Assembly (NCBI RefSeq): GCF_042100115.1
Contig: NC_091275.1
Location: 2,852,001 to 2,916,000, forward strand
From: Alternaria dauci
Taxonomy: Eukaryota > Ascomycota > Dothideomycetes > Pleosporales > Pleosporaceae
Direction of reading: 5' to 3'
Length of the DNA: 64,000 nucleotides
Shown here: positions 1 through 12,359 of the stretch, in pieces
Numbering within the stretch: the first letter of the stretch is position 1
Layout: the number at the start of each line of letters is the position of its first letter
Made by a program: the position numbers and the translations under genes
The notes under the pieces: model-generated
Told to the model about the DNA's origin: nothing
The model's database searches: none
What the model saw: only the letters and a program-made list of their open reading frames with translations

Positions 1-1155
1 TAACCTTGCTCTGGTATACACCAACCCTTGACCAGGATTGCCCGCCTTGGGTATACGCCAGCTGGGCGATCGGGCTCTTCCTTTACCAAACATTCGATGC
101 TGTAGACGGGAGTCAAGCCCGAAGGACCCGTCAGAGCGGGCCTCTAGGCGAACTGTTCGATCATGGAGTCGATGCAATCAACACGACGCTGGAGGTTCTG
201 TTGTTCTCTGCAACGATGAACCTTGGCCAAGGATGGAAGACAGTTCTTACACTCTTTGCATGTAAGCCAGCATAAATCTGTTACCTGCTTGGTATTAGCG
301 GTCTTGTTACTAACTACTGCAGCGTCGCTGACCTTTTACGTTCAAACCTGGGATGAGTACCATACACACACGCTGACTCTTGGTGTGATTTCCGGACCGG
401 TTGAGGGTATTTTGACGTTGTGCATTGTGTATGCCTTGACAGCTTACCTGGGTGGAGGCAGCTTTTGGCAGCGCTCCATGCTTCAAAGTCTCGGAGTTAA
501 AGAACAAGGTGCCATCCCGGAGCTTCTGTACAACATGGCATGGAATGAGTGGTATATGGCCTACGGAGGTGTTGTGCTTGTGTTTAACACCGTTTCGAGG
601 TATGAACGATCACGTCGATACGGGAGAGTAAACTGACGATGGAACAGCGCACAAAATGTAATGAAGGCGCGTCGTGCCCGTGGTCAAAAGGCACGCGTTG
701 CTCTTCTCGGTCTCCTCACCTTCGCCGCGGCCTGGGTCCTCATTACTGCATACCTGTACCTGCAGCCCATGATCTTGCACAACCATCTGGTGCCTTTCAT
801 CTTCTACGCGGGTCTCATCAACGCGTATTCGGTCGGTCGCATGATCATCTCTCATCTCACGAAATCGCGTTTCCCACGAGGCAACGTGCTCATGTACCCT
901 CTGATATACGGAGTCATCGACTCGCTCGGGCCATGGCTGCAGGAGCACATCGGAGTGGGCTGGCCAAGTGCCCTTGGCAACGATGTCTACCAAGTCGCGT
1001 TTGTGTTCATGTGCTTGGGCTTGGCTGTAGGCGTACACGGAAGCTTCATTGTGGACGTCATTTGGACAATCTGCGATTATTTGGATATTTGGTGCCTCAC
1101 GATCAAATACCCGTACCAGCCAGTAGAGGAGAATATGGATAGGAAGGAACAATGA
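1..1155 (+). CDS. EPT1: CDP-alcohol phosphotransferase (choline/ethanolamine type), 5' end outside window
   Basis: Transfers phosphocholine or phosphoethanolamine from the CDP-alcohol to diacylglycerol, the last Kennedy-pathway step, in ER/Golgi membranes. Visible exons are <1-261, 323-599 and 648-1155 (about 347 residues); the start lies upstream. The CDP-alcohol phosphotransferase signature (DG-x2-AR-x8-G-x3-D-x3-D) is read at about nt 113-175, as DGSQARR followed by GELFDHGVD. Several hydrophobic segments follow, as expected of a polytopic enzyme of about 400 residues. Both introns have good sites (GTAAGC with a CTAAC branch; GTATGA with a CTGAC branch), and the three exon frames join exactly. 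Whether choline or ethanolamine is preferred cannot be told from sequence alone. Confidence 0.9.
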
Positions 1156-1489
1156 TGACCGAGGATGGAGCTTCACACGAATGGAGGGGTCGAAAGAGCA
1201 AACAGATCAGACTGGCTGTATCTGTTATTGAAGCTGATCTTCAAGCGGTGAAATGGTTGACTGTGGATTCACGAGAAACACGATAGGAGTATGAGATAAT
1301 TATATAGACTAATTTCATGAAATACACCAATTATGCTTTTTCACAAGTCATCGGTATTAATGCAGGTGGCTTGCAGACGCGCCTCGCACTCCCTGCAAGC
1401 GCGACGCTAAACCGATGTAGCTCACCTCCGCGTCTGATCTCCGCAATCACTTGTCAACCAAAGCCAGGACTGACTTCTCCAACGCAAAA
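1156..1489. other. intergenic, no gene seen
   Basis: Spacer between the phosphotransferase stop and the Gemin2-like start. I see only short ORFs without codon character; it should hold the 3' UTR of one gene and the promoter of the next. Confidence 0.5.
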
Positions 1490-3144
1490 ATGTCAGCCTT
1501 GGGGGTCAACCTGGCTGTTACCAAAGACGGTGAGACCTACAACAAACTACAGCGGCCTGACGGTTACCTTATATCGACACAGCTACCTCCAACAAATCCT
1601 GCGGCAGCATCTCCAACAATACACAGCGGCAAAAGAAAGTGCGCGCAAGAGGAAGCACCTGAGGTTAAGCGCGCCAGGATTGAGCGCAACACGGCGCACT
1701 CCAAAAGACGACCACGCGTTCTAGATTCCTACCAAGATTATGGAACACGGACGGTACTACCCGGACTCGATGGCGAAGAGCAGTCGTCCGACGAGTCTAC
1801 AAGCGAAGCATTAGCATACCTCCACAGTGTTCGGTGCGTATTTGTCTCACCATTCGAGAGTCGCGCTTGAGAACTCGATATATTGAATACATTGCTTACG
1901 TGTATGACAGGTCCGAAGCATCAGCGATTCCCACCCTGCTCGTAGCGCCGAAGAACGCCAACACCGGCGACATTGATTCAGATGACGATGAATCGCATTA
2001 CACTACTCCCACGCACGGTCAACGCGTCATATACAAAGAGGGAACCTGGATTGCAGTGGATAGAGAACACGATGCTGCTAGATGGGAGAAGGACCCGTCC
2101 GCTGTCGATCCCCAACAAGGTTGCAACAGCATGCTCCTCCAGCGCTTTCAGAATCTCCGCAACAAGCTCGCTGAGACCCGGGAGCATGGGCAGGTACCGA
2201 AATCAGCAAAGAAGTCTACAAACACAGAAAAGGCTGGAAAGCAGAAATGGTCGGATATCATAGACAGGGATTTTCCAAACCTCCAAGAGGTTGCTGGCAT
2301 GGATGAATCGACGCTGTTTGTGGCCCTTCAAGGATGCACGTTAGCCTTGGGCCGGTCAGTCAGAGTGTCTCGTCAACAGAGCTGTTGGATATGGACTCTG
2401 CTAGCTCTGGTTGGAGATTTCGGAACTTTGGACCATGAACGCGTCAGCAGGATCCGGGATTTGGGAGTCAGTGCTGGCCGACTGATGGGGCGGTTCTGCG
2501 CAGATCTAGCGATATCGGCACGCGATGTACAAGCAGACGGAGACACCGGGTCAGACGCCCTTGAGTCTAACGCTAGCAAACAAAACCTTTGCACCAGCAA
2601 CGAAGAGGTCTCTACGAAAGAAGAGGTACATACCTCCAGCCACGTTTCCGACGAGAAAGATGCTGTATCGCACTCGGCTCTTCCAAAGTCTGACGACGTC
2701 GTGCTGGGTCAAGACACAGTAATTGAAGAGGCGGATGACTCTGACGCAGAGATGATCATATCTGAGGACGAAGAAAAAACTGAAGATACTTTGAATGACG
2801 GAGGTCTTGAAGAGGCTCGGGCGCGTCTTCTTGCTCAGCTCGGCGATCGTTTGGTACAGTCTCAAATGCCTACACCCGACACACCGCCAACACAAGCCTT
2901 CCACCATCTTTCGCGAGTCGAGGCTGAGAGACAGCGGCAAGAGATACGCAGAGGGGGGCCTCAACGTGATATGGCTCCTAGAAAATTGACACCCGCTTCC
3001 GGTCCGTCGCAGGCAAAATCACTGGCCATCACTCCATTGACCGAGAGTGACTGGAACACCAAGGTGGCCATCGATATGATTTTGACGGTAGTAGCAGAGT
3101 GCTACGGACAGAGGGATTTGCTAGAATTCCGAGCAGCATGGTAG
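1490..3144 (+). CDS. Gemin2/SIP1-like (Brr1) spliceosomal snRNP assembly protein
   Basis: Exons 1490-1833 and 1911-3144 give 525 residues. Family landmarks are an N-terminal YLHSVRSEA block (Gemin2 has YLRRVQIEA), a central LLALVGDFGTLDHE helix region, and a C-terminal block ending CYGQRDLLEF (Gemin2 ends RYFDQRDL). Between them is a long acidic, low-complexity insert (about residues 300-430), as in other filamentous fungi, so the protein is nearly twice the size of the human one. Gemin2/Brr1 helps load Sm proteins on snRNA. The first ATG, in frame with these motifs, is 1490; an upstream open stretch lacks an ATG. The intron has a GTGCGT donor and GACAG acceptor, and the RSEA codons join across it. 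The assignment rests on short conserved blocks in an otherwise diverged protein. Confidence 0.8.
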
Positions 3145-3321
3145 CTGCACGCAGAAACACCAGTAGATACCCATGCATCCAATCATGTAGTGTAATTCTC
3201 TGACTGTATTTTTGCTCCGGCTGTGACGTCGGTATGTATATGCACGGGCCAAGTCGCGGAACAGAACGATTCTTTGCACATGCGCGCTTGCTCTTGGGCG
3301 ATTGAGTCACTTTCCAGGTCC

Positions 3322-4993
3322 ATGCAGCGCACTTCACCCCACTTTGTCTGCCCCGCGCTCTTCCAAGACGCCCTCCGATACACTTTCGCATACCGCAAAG
3401 TCAGCCCAACGCCTATCCGCCTTCACCTCCTCGCACCCCGCCGCCGCTTCTGCACGCAAAATTCGCTTTTGGGCTTCGACGACATGGGCAAAGAAGACAA
3501 GAGCAAGACGTTCAACCTGAAGGTGCCCAAAGGCACACGCGACTGTATGTCTTGCTCCCATTGTGCGCAAATGGTCGACTGACTGTCCAAGGGACCGGCG
3601 AGGATGCCGCACTTCGCGATCACCTGTTCCAGACCGTGACGGAAGTCTTCAAGCGCCACGGAGCCACGACACTCGATACGCCCGTCTTTGAACTCAAGGA
3701 AATCCTCAGCGGCAAATACGGCGAAGACTCGAAGCTGATATACGACCTGCAGGATCAGGGTGGTGAGCTCTGCTCACTGCGCTACGATCTTACCGTTCCA
3801 CTCGCGCGATGGCTCGCCATGAACCCTAGTGTGCAGAACTTCAAGAGATACCAAATCGCAAAGGTGTACCGTCGTGACCAACCGGCAATGACCAAGGGCC
3901 GTATGCGAGAGTTTTACCAGTGTGATTTCGACATTGCAGGTTCCTACGACGCTATGATTCCCGATGCCGAAGTCCTCAAGATTGCAACCGACGTCTTCGA
4001 AGCGCTCAAGTGGGATTCATACACAATCAAGATCAACCACAGGAAGATCTTGGACGGCATGTTCAAGGCAGCTGGTGTCAAAGAGGAACTGATACGGCCA
4101 ATCAGCTCTGCGGTGGACAAGCTCGACAAGGTAAGAATAAGGAGAACTATAGTGTTCTGTCAATCGCTAACGCGCTGCAGTTACCGTGGTCAGAGGTGAA
4201 ACAAGAGATGGAGACCAAGGGACTGCCTGCGGACATTGCGGACAAGATTGGGGAGTGGGTACAGCGCAAGGGCGGAGACGACATCATCGAGTATCTCAAG
4301 ACGAACGAGACTCTCTCCCAATCAGAGGATGTCAGCCAAGGTGTTCGGGAGATGGAGCAGCTCTTCGCATACCTCGACGCTTTCGGCGCCCGCAAAAATG
4401 TCTCGTTCGATCTCTCACTCGCTCGAGGCCTGGACTACTACACTGGCCTGATCTACGAGGTTGTTACAGAAGGCTCGGCGCCGAGCGTGAAGGGCCAAAA
4501 GCAGGAGATTGGTGTAGGAAGTATTGCCGCAGGTGGTCGCTATGACGGGCTGGTGGGCATGTTCAGCGGCAAACCCATTCCCTGCGTTGGTATCTCTTTC
4601 GGCATTGATCGAATCATCAGCATCATGAAAGCTCGCGGCCAATCGACACAACGTGCCAAGGACGTTGATGCCTTCGTCATGGCCTTTGGTGGTAAGGGCT
4701 TCACTGGCCTGTTGACGGAGCGCATGCAAGTTGCTCAAGAGCTGTGGGCTGCAGGCATCAAGGCCGAGTTTTCTTACAAACTGAAGCCCAAGCTTCCACA
4801 ACAATTCAAGCAAGCTGAAACAGCAGGTGTGCCGCTCGCCGTCATTCTTGGCGAAGACGAGATTAAAGACGGCAAGGTCAAGATCAAGGTCCTCGGAATC
4901 AAGGACGAGAACGATCCTGAAAAGGATGGTGTACTGGTCGAGCGGAGCAACATGATCGCTGAAATTCAGAAGAGGCTGCCAAGCGCGGCTTGA
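3322..4993 (+). CDS. HTS1: histidyl-tRNA synthetase, mitochondrial and cytosolic forms from one gene
   Basis: Charges tRNA-His. Exons 3322-3544, 3592-4130 and 4181-4993 give 524 residues. The class II motifs are visible: motif 1 region after GTRDWTGED, motif 2 ([20 protein letters not shown]), the histidine-specific loop [12 protein letters not shown], motif 3 context [11 protein letters not shown] and GISFGIDRI, then an anticodon-binding C-terminus. Two in-frame ATGs occur. The one at 3322 opens a 54-residue extension rich in Arg, Ser and hydrophobics and without Asp/Glu until its last residues, a typical mitochondrial presequence. The one at 3484 begins [20 protein letters not shown], a normal cytosolic start. 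Yeast HTS1 makes both isoforms by the same device, so dual targeting is inferred. Intron phases match exactly. Confidence 0.95.
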
Positions 4994-5504
4994 TTGTTGT
5001 TGACAGGCTGGACATGCGGACTGAGAGTGCACTTATAGATACCCATACATAGACTACTTTCTACCGGCTCGCTTACCCGGGTGCTCACAGTAGTATCCGC
5101 GAAGGACCAGGCATGAAAATAGCCTGTGACGATAAAAGCTTGGATACTTTTGACCTATGGTCTCTGGCATGGCGTGTATCTCTCTACTTGGGTGGGGAAC
5201 AGACTTCCTTAGCAACGCCTACGTGGGGCATGCACATACACGCACATCTGGAGTATAGCGAGCTGCAAGACCGTAGTGCTTTCCGACAAAAGTTTGTCCA
5301 GCGTTCTTACTGCACATGCGTTGCCAATGGCACCGAAATCATGAGCCACATGTATATAAAGAGAAAAAGAAGAAAGACTTGTTTGATCTATGCAGTGGCA
5401 CCAATGGAGTTCTTATATACATGTGTATAACGAAAAGAGAATTCCATACCCCACTGTCATGTGCCCTCACTTGGGAATCGGGTAGTGGACAGCAGTTTGC
5501 ATGT
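4994..5504. other. intergenic between convergent genes, no gene seen
   Basis: 3' flanks of HTS1 (+) and the MLRQ-like gene (-). The open stretches here (for example 5113-5430) have no recognisable domain and no splice context; I call nothing. Confidence 0.5.
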
Positions 5505-6109
5505 TTAGTAGCCATCCTTGCCCCACTTGTTGTATGTGTCGTGGAGCTCCTACAGTCCTCATCAGTACATTCAACTTCCGGTTCGAAACTGGCTCCAGCT
5601 TACCTTGGGGAGAGTGACGTTGGGGATGACGACGACGTTAAGAGCGGAAGGCGCATCCTTCTTGACGCTGGTGTCACCTCCAGGGTGGTACTGGTAGGGG
5701 CCTGATCCACCAGTCTTCCAGGGCTCACTGTCTGAGGCCTTGGCGACAGTTCGCTCCGACGAGGCACTCGTGGGAGAGCGGGCTTGCAATTGTCAGTATG
5801 CGAAGGCTGGCGACCGAGGCAGAATCGCAATGGGCGGGAGCTTACAAAAGTGCCATCCTGCAAGACCGAAAACGCCGCTCATGATGGCAAAGAGCACCTG
5901 TAGGGAATCAGCCATCCGCCTCGCACACTCAAGTGGGCATGTCGGCATCGTACGTAGAGCTCCGGGTCGCGCTTCGCTCCTGTCTTGAGGGCCTGCTTGC
6001 CGGCTTGTCTCTCGCCCTCGGCGGCGGCGCTGGCCCATCGTCGGAAAGCGGGCGTAGGGAGGACACGCGGGGCGGCGCGGAAGGCCGAGCGGGCAATGAT
6101 GGAGGACAT
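5505..6109 (-). CDS. MLRQ/NDUFA4-like mitochondrial inner-membrane subunit
   Basis: Small four-exon gene: complement of 5954-6109, 5846-5897, 5604-5782 and 5505-5549, coding 143 residues. The N-terminus (MSSIIARSAFRAAPRV...) is an Arg/Ala-rich mitochondrial presequence. Next come the block RDPELY and one membrane helix (VLFAIMSGVFGLAGWHF), then SEPWK and GPYQYHPGGD, and an ending ELHDTYNKWGKDGY. PELxxL + single helix + EPW + YxY is the layout of MLRQ (NDUFA4), a subunit associated with complex I/complex IV. All four exons join in frame at canonical sites, which is strong evidence for the model although each exon is short. The identity is inferred from layout, so it could be a related fungal-specific respiratory subunit. 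It is divergent from ERF2 with 446 bp between. Confidence 0.75.
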
Positions 6110-6555
6110 GGTGGGGTGCAATTGGCGTGGGTGGACTGCGAGAAATGGGATGCGTGCGTCGCGGGAGCAGTGGTTCGATGTTGAATCTCGCGGCCGCCAA
6201 GCTTCGCGGCTGCGTCACAGCGACGGCCATTCCGGAAACAGTCAGGCGGACCTTGCAGTGCGCCGGGGCAACGTCGAAGGGTTGAGCATCAACTTTATGC
6301 GCCCCTTTCAGCACAATCACACACGTCTTGTTCGACTTTTCCATTAGCCTTTGGCGTCGCCGCCCTTCCATTCACTCACTCCCAGTCGCTCCTTCCCCTG
6401 CTGCTCGCCATCTTCGCCCACCCGCGCTCTCCGTCCCCGTTCGCGACGACGCGCTGAAACCCGTCGCGCCTCCCCTCCAGCCCCAACGTGCACCGATTTG
6501 ATGTCATGCTGCGTGTAGAGATTGTGATAGCGCCGGCAATAACCACAACAACACC
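6110..6555. other. divergent promoter region, MLRQ-like gene and ERF2
   Basis: 446 bp between two divergent start codons; GC-rich with pyrimidine tracts. No further gene is seen. Confidence 0.5.
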
Positions 6556-8512
6556 ATGGCCATGACTCCGTCTGAACAGAAGCGCAGCTCCACTGGCAGC
6601 CGCGTGCTGGGCATGACGGGCCCAGCAGGAGAGCCCGGCCTGCCGCCGTCCCGCCCGTCGTCGATTGCGACTGCAAACTCGGGCAGCCAGAACCGATGGT
6701 CGCAGGCCAGTCCAGCGCGACGAGGCGGCATGAGCGTCTCCGGCAGCATAGGACACCAGAGCCGCCCCACGACGTCTACCAGCAGAACCCATGTTCCGCT
6801 CGCCGCCCACGGCTTCTTTCGCCCCATGAGCTCCCAGCGTCTCCAACAGCAGCGCAACCAGCGCCCCACTTCCCTTCTCGGCCACGGCTCGCTCTACTCA
6901 GAGGCCACACACGAAACGGGCAGCAATCCGTACCGCCAGAGCACAGGGTCGACGCAAACAATCCGAAATGGCCCAACGCTAGGCCTTCACCATGAGCTGG
7001 ACCCGCAGTCTCCGCCGTCGCGCGGAACAGACATCACTGACAGAGATATGCCTGACCGCACCACTGCCAACACCACGCCCACGGGCGCAGAGACGGTGCG
7101 TAGTCGCGGCGAAAGCATCACTCCCCTGCAGCGACCCAGGCCTCAGCACCTCGACCTGTCCAACACGCACGGCCATGATTCCGGCAAGGACCCAACGCCC
7201 AGCAAATCACCCCGTTCTTTTGGATCCAGCTTCATGCTGTCTAGTCGCGATGGGCGCTCAGCTCAGATACGACCCCATCAGGGACATGAAAAGCTCACAT
7301 CCGCCGAGTCCTCCCCTAGGCTAGCTCGCAAGGAAGCTACCAAAGAAGCCGTCAAGCGGGAGCTGGGCAAGAACTACCAGTATTTCTCTGGTAACACCGC
7401 GTTTTGCTGGGGCGGCAGGTTGCAAAACACGCGAGACCGGCCGGTCAATGTAGCCACGGCTATATTGATCCTTTTACCTGCTGGTCTCTTTTTCGGATTC
7501 TCGTTCGTATAATGTTCCCTTGTGGCTGCCGTCACCCATGCTAACTATCATTACAGGGCGCCTTGGCTATGGACTCATGTTTCTCCTTCGATACCCATTC
7601 TCTTTGCATACTTGCTTCTCGTTACTATCTCCTCGTTTTTTCACGCATCAGCTTCAGATCCGGGCGTATGTCGTGCACTTCCTACACTCTGAGCATCGCT
7701 GACTCTTGCAGATACTTCCCCGGAATCTACATCCGTTTCCTCCACCTAATCCTAATGACGACCCGCTGAGTCTTGGACCTCCCACCACTGAGTGGACCAT
7801 GGTCGTTTCCGCGACCGGCACCAATGCTGCCATGGAGGTGCCGACAAAGTACTGTAAGAGTTGCAATATTTGGCGACCCCCGCGTGCTCACCATTGCCGC
7901 GTCTGTGACAACTGCATTGAGACGCAAGATCATCACTGCGTTTGGCTCAACAACTGTGTGGGGCGCCGCAACTACCGTTACTTTTTTGTCTTCGTCTGTG
8001 CCACCACCTTGCTAGGACTATTTCTCCTAGGCGCTAGTCTGGCACATCTCTTGGTCTGGCGAGCACAAACTGGAGCGTCTTTTGGAGAGGCTATTGATCG
8101 ATGGCGTGTTCCCTTCGCCATGTGCATATATGGACTCCTGGGATGGTCGTATCCCTTCAGTCTTGGCGTGTACCATCTTTTCTTGGTTGGCAGGGGCGAA
8201 ACGACACGTGAATATCTCAACTCGCACAAGTTTCTCAAAAAGGATCGACATCGGCCTTTTACACAGGGTTCGGTCTTGAGAAACTGGATTGCTGTACTGC
8301 AGCGCCCGCGCCCGCCGACATATCTGCACTTCAAGAGAAAGTACGAGGAAGGCGATCAGAGGTTTGGCCCGCGCCGAGGCAAACGGACTGCACCTTTGGC
8401 GTCCGAGCAGCAGGGCGGCGGAGTGGAAATGCAGGATGTTCGCGGGTCGGAGGCGTTCCAGGGCCCGACTAGCAGGTCTGGACGGGACGGTGCAGATACG
8501 ACTGTGGCATGA
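6556..8512 (+). CDS. ERF2: DHHC palmitoyltransferase, Erf2 type
   Basis: Protein S-acyltransferase; Erf2 palmitoylates Ras in the ER/Golgi with an Erf4 partner. Exons 6556-7502, 7557-7665 and 7712-8512 code 618 residues. About 270 residues of Ser/Pro/Arg-rich, disordered sequence precede the first helix (about 300-316) and the next (SAPWLW..., about 317-345). The Cys-rich domain (about 400-445) contains CKSCNIWRPPRAHHC and the catalytic DHHC at about 425-428, followed by two more helices and the TTRE motif (TTREYLNSH). The first intron needs an uncommon donor (GTTCGT at 7503): the better-looking GTATAA at 7507 would shift the frame, whereas GTTCGT joins to the family sequence FSAPWLW. Four membrane helices fit the family. 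Confidence 0.92.
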
Positions 8513-9055
8513 GACGACGGTTCTAATCAGCTTAATCATAGATTAGCCCATGTTAAGTAGTAGCTTCTTCATGATACGTGAGTGCACGACGAGGCACGAT
8601 GCGACCATTTTGTATGCAGCGACTGTGATTTATTACAATGTACATATTTACTACAGTGTTTGTTTGCAGTGGACTTGCTCCAGAGACGTGCTTGTACGTG
8701 CCGGTGTTGAGACGGAGTGCAAGGGGTGCTTGTTCTGGCAACTGGATAGACAGGGCCGGCCTAATTGGCTGACTGACTAGCTACATATGTTTACCTCCCA
8801 ATCCTCCATCCGTCCATTCATCTCCTGGGCCCGGCTCGCTGCACCTGCCAGTCCATGCTCACCTCTTCTGCTGAACCGGACCAACTGTTGTGCACGTTTC
8901 CACGCCCGTTGTCTGCCCACTGCGCGTAGACTTTGGCAGTGTTGCTTCGCGAGCGCCGATAACCCGCCCAAACCGTCGACCTCCTTCGCGCGTCAGTGCC
9001 TCACCCCTCAAGACACCGACCGCGACGCGTGCTGCAACCCTCCCTCTCCGCTGCC
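8513..9055. other. intergenic, no gene seen
   Basis: ERF2 3' flank followed by a CT-rich leader of the ASH1-like gene. Long open stretches in 8787-9221 run through the leader into the next coding region in other frames and look like shadows. Confidence 0.5.
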
Positions 9056-11529
9056 ATGGCCGAGCGCGATCTCTCTCCCACTTCGACATCCTCTACCCTC
9101 TCCAACATCACGGTGCGGACGGACAAGCAAGGCGATGCTCGCGCCACGTCTAGCGCGTCGCCTTCCATCTCGACGCCTCCTACCAGTCTCGGCGACGAAG
9201 CCAGCGTCATGTCGGAGATGACCAAGATCGAACACGCTGTCGAAGTGTATGAGGAGCCTCCTAGCCTGCAGGCGGCCAGCGACACAGCAGCCACTGTGCA
9301 AACCGCTACGCCCGATGCCGCCGCCAGCAGTGAGACCCGCCGGCCTGCGAGGGCCTCGCGCAAATCCGTCACCACGTACAATGTGCAGATCCTCGCCGGA
9401 ACTGCCATCCACACGCCGACCAAGTACCTCGAGAAACACCACAAGAACGTTGTGCACGGCTCGCTCGAGAGCATTGCCAAGGCGGAGAATGCGACACCTG
9501 TACGGAAGAAGATGCTGAAGCGGAAGTCTGAGGTGATGGACGCCAGCGATCAGATCGAGGAGCAGCTCGTCACCGAAGCCGCGCAAGCAGCACGACGTCG
9601 CACTTCCTCGCGCGTGACGGATCTCCGCAAGGAGGCCTTCCGCAACATAACCAGCACGAGTGCAGACGGAAAGGCTTCCAACCAAGGCACTCTGCGGCGC
9701 AGCACTTCAGAGCCTTCTTTGAAATCTAGCCAATCCGCTTCCTCTGCGGCGTCTTTGAAGCGCTCTCGCGCAGCAATGGAAGATGGAGGTCGCCAACCTG
9801 ATAACCAAGCGCAGGAAGAGAAGATCTTCTCGAAACCCAAGTCGAAAGTCTGGCTCAAGCAAGGTCTGTACGTTGGCCAGGATCGCTACTTTGATCCTCG
9901 CCTCTCAGAGAGCCAGAACCGCGCGAAGAAGAGAGCCATGAAACGAAGGGAGTCCATTTTACCCCTCCCTATCTTTGCTTGTGAACGTGTCTTGAACGAG
10001 GATCCAAAACTCGTGTTTCGCGATTTCAAGCTGCCATTCGACACTTACAGCCCTCTACCCAGGAAGGTCAAAGTTGACGGCTGGGTCAAGCTCAACAAAA
10101 GTAAGACGACTGCGCTGTCAATCTGGTGAACACCACTAATGCCTTGTAGACAGATTTATTGGCGATGCGTCTGCGCTGTGGAAACGCGATAAACAAGACT
10201 CTTCTCAGTGCTATTGCGATGCTGAAGACGGCTGCGGAGAATCTTGTCACAACCGAATCATGGCATACGAATGCGACAATACCAACTGTCCTCTTCCTCC
10301 GGAACTATGTAACAATCGGCCATTTGCAGAGCTGAGGCGACGTGCTAAAGGCAACCGTTACGATTACGGCGTGGAGGTTGTCGATACAAAAGACCGGGGC
10401 TACGGTGTGCGTGCGATGAGAACTTTCGAGCCCCATCAAATCATCGTAGAATATGCAGGAGAGATCATTACCCAGTCTGAATGCGAGCGGCGCATGAAGC
10501 AGGTCTACAAAAAAGACAAGGTGAGTTGCCAATGTCTTTGCGCGCCTACTTGCGCTAACCCGCTGCAGTGCTATTATCTTATGAGTTTCGACAACAAAAT
10601 GATTATAGATGCGACCCGTGGAACGATTGCACGTTTCGTCAACCACTCATGTGAACCCAACTGCGAGATGATTAAGTGGACTGTGGGCGGAGAACCGCGA
10701 ATGGCACTGTTCGCTGGTCCTCGAGGCATTATGACCGGCGATGAGCTGACCTACGATTACAATTTCGAGTAAGTCGTTTTTCATAGCCTACGTATTGGGC
10801 CAATCTGACTTCTTTAGTCCATTCTCACAGAAGAATATCCAGGAATGTCGTTGCGGCACCGAGTCGTGTCGCGGCGTCCTCGGCCCTAAACCGAAGAAAC
10901 CCATTGAGGAAAAGTCCATAGCATCGGCTCTCATCGCTGGCACTAAACGCAAGCTTCAAGATTTGCTCGGTTCCCGAAGAGCCGGTTCTGAAAGCACTCA
11001 AAACTCCCCCAAGAAGCGCAAAATGCTTAATGGAAAAGCAGCTAGTGCGAAGGCGAAGAACGCCTTTGCTCGGCTAGAGTCTGCCCGGGAGCGAGCCGAA
11101 AGGGAGGCAAATGAGCTGTCGCGTCAGAATGCGTCACGCGAGAACCGCGCGCTCAAACGCTCAAATTCTGGCACCACTGACAAACGCACAAGATCAACCA
11201 ATTCGCGGGCGGCGAAACCGTCTACTATTATTCATACCCGACGCACAGTTGTCAGCTATCAGAGGAAGGTTTCCAGGCCTGGTGTTTTGAAAAAGGTTAA
11301 GCCTTCTCGACTACAATCGACGCTCAACAACAGAAAGGCACTTCGTTTTCAGCGACCGAGCACGCCTACTCGTGATGCGAGCACGGATATGATGGAATCA
11401 GAAGAGGATGCTTCACCGAATATAACTCCTGCCTCTTTGCGCAGTGCAACGAAGAAGTCACCCCTCACTAGTCCCTTGTCACAGGATGTCTCTCGCAAAT
11501 CTTCGACCCGGAGTGTACGAGGGAGGTGA
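9056..11529 (+). CDS. ASH1: SET-domain histone methyltransferase, ASH1 type (H3K36)
   Basis: Exons 9056-10100, 10150-10520, 10569-10768 and 10818-11529 code 775 residues. The first about 345 residues are basic and disordered. Then come an AWS domain (about 366-405, eight Cys, opening CYCDAEDGCGESCHNR), a SET domain (about 408-541) with GYGVRA, the substrate/SAM motif RFVNHSCEPNC and the ELTYDYNFD motif, and a post-SET zinc site CRCGTESCRG. The C-terminal 200 residues are Lys/Arg-rich. AWS-SET-postSET without WW or SRI domains separates it from Set2 and fits fungal ASH1, which methylates H3K36 at silent or poorly transcribed genes. The start at 9056 has a good context (GCCATGG). All introns are canonical and the catalytic residues are intact. 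Confidence 0.88.
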
Positions 11530-12220
11530 GGGATGTATTTTATCTTCTCGTATGCCGCAGACTTGTATCAACCTACGGTTTGTGGTAGTGTTTGTCGAGG
11601 GGCATTGATTGATGCATTTTCACTCGCCGCTTTTCAGTGTTTTACGGACGTAGGTAGATGTATGTACAGATAGTCAAGTTCCATTATCAACTATGGAAAG
11701 TAGGGATGGCTTGTTGCCACAAGTAGGTGTCATGATACGTTTTGACAATACTATTGTTATATTCTGTTTGCATGAAGTCTTTTTCTATAAATCTTTATCT
11801 GGTGGTGACTTTGACAGTAAGCGGGTACCGGCGGTTGACTATTATTCTTCCAACAAAAGGATGCGATGTCGTGTTCAAACAAACATTCAGCTAAGGGGCA
11901 TCAACTGGTGGAGGGGCATTTTCACGCATTCATCACAAGCATTCAGAAGCAGACGTTGTATGGAATGGCCAAGTTTATTATATTGACAAAGCTCACAGCA
12001 AGGTTTCTGCCTTTGAGAGCTCAACTTGACTAATTATTGAGTACATGAATTCAAATTCGCGAAAAAAAGAAAAGCCACGCTGTACCAAGAACACAACGTT
12101 AATCGCATAGCCATCCATCGGTGGTATCGAAAGATTGTCGCAAGTGTCGAAATCGTTATCGGTACTGCAGCAAGGCAGCAAGGCATGTTGCCTCCGAGTA
12201 CTTGTCGATTGGCTTGAGTA
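11530..12220. other. AT-richer intergenic stretch, no gene assigned
   Basis: Downstream of ASH1 and of the repeat-peptide gene, which converge. Lower GC than its surroundings. The best open stretch (11693-11986) has no motif, no splice support and poor codon character. The end of this block (12181-12220) would be the 3' UTR of the peptide gene. Confidence 0.45.
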
Positions 12221-12359
12221 CTAGATACGATCCTCTTTTGTGTCGGAAGAAGGGGTGATAAGAATCGAAGTGGAGGGCGAGCCAGAACCGATTGACATGT
12301 AGTTGTTGTTCTTGTTGCGTGTGACCCAACTACCGGTTCAGTCTCTCTCTCGAGACTGT

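Noticed and set aside
610..1176. 188-codon minus-strand ORF
   Set aside because: Exactly antisense to conserved phosphotransferase coding sequence.
5113..5430. 105-codon plus-strand ORF between HTS1 and the MLRQ-like gene
   Set aside because: Convergent 3' region, no motif, overlapping ORF in another frame.
7503..7506. GTATAA donor (7507) for ERF2 intron 1
   Set aside because: Would put the next exon out of frame; the upstream GTTCGT donor gives the conserved FSAPWLW.
8787..9221. 144-codon plus-strand ORF upstream of the ASH1-like gene
   Set aside because: Runs through the leader and into the coding region in another frame; Arg/Pro/Ser composition typical of a shadow frame.
11693..11986. 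97-codon plus-strand ORF after the ASH1-like gene
   Set aside because: AT-rich intergenic, no domain; not distinguishable from chance.
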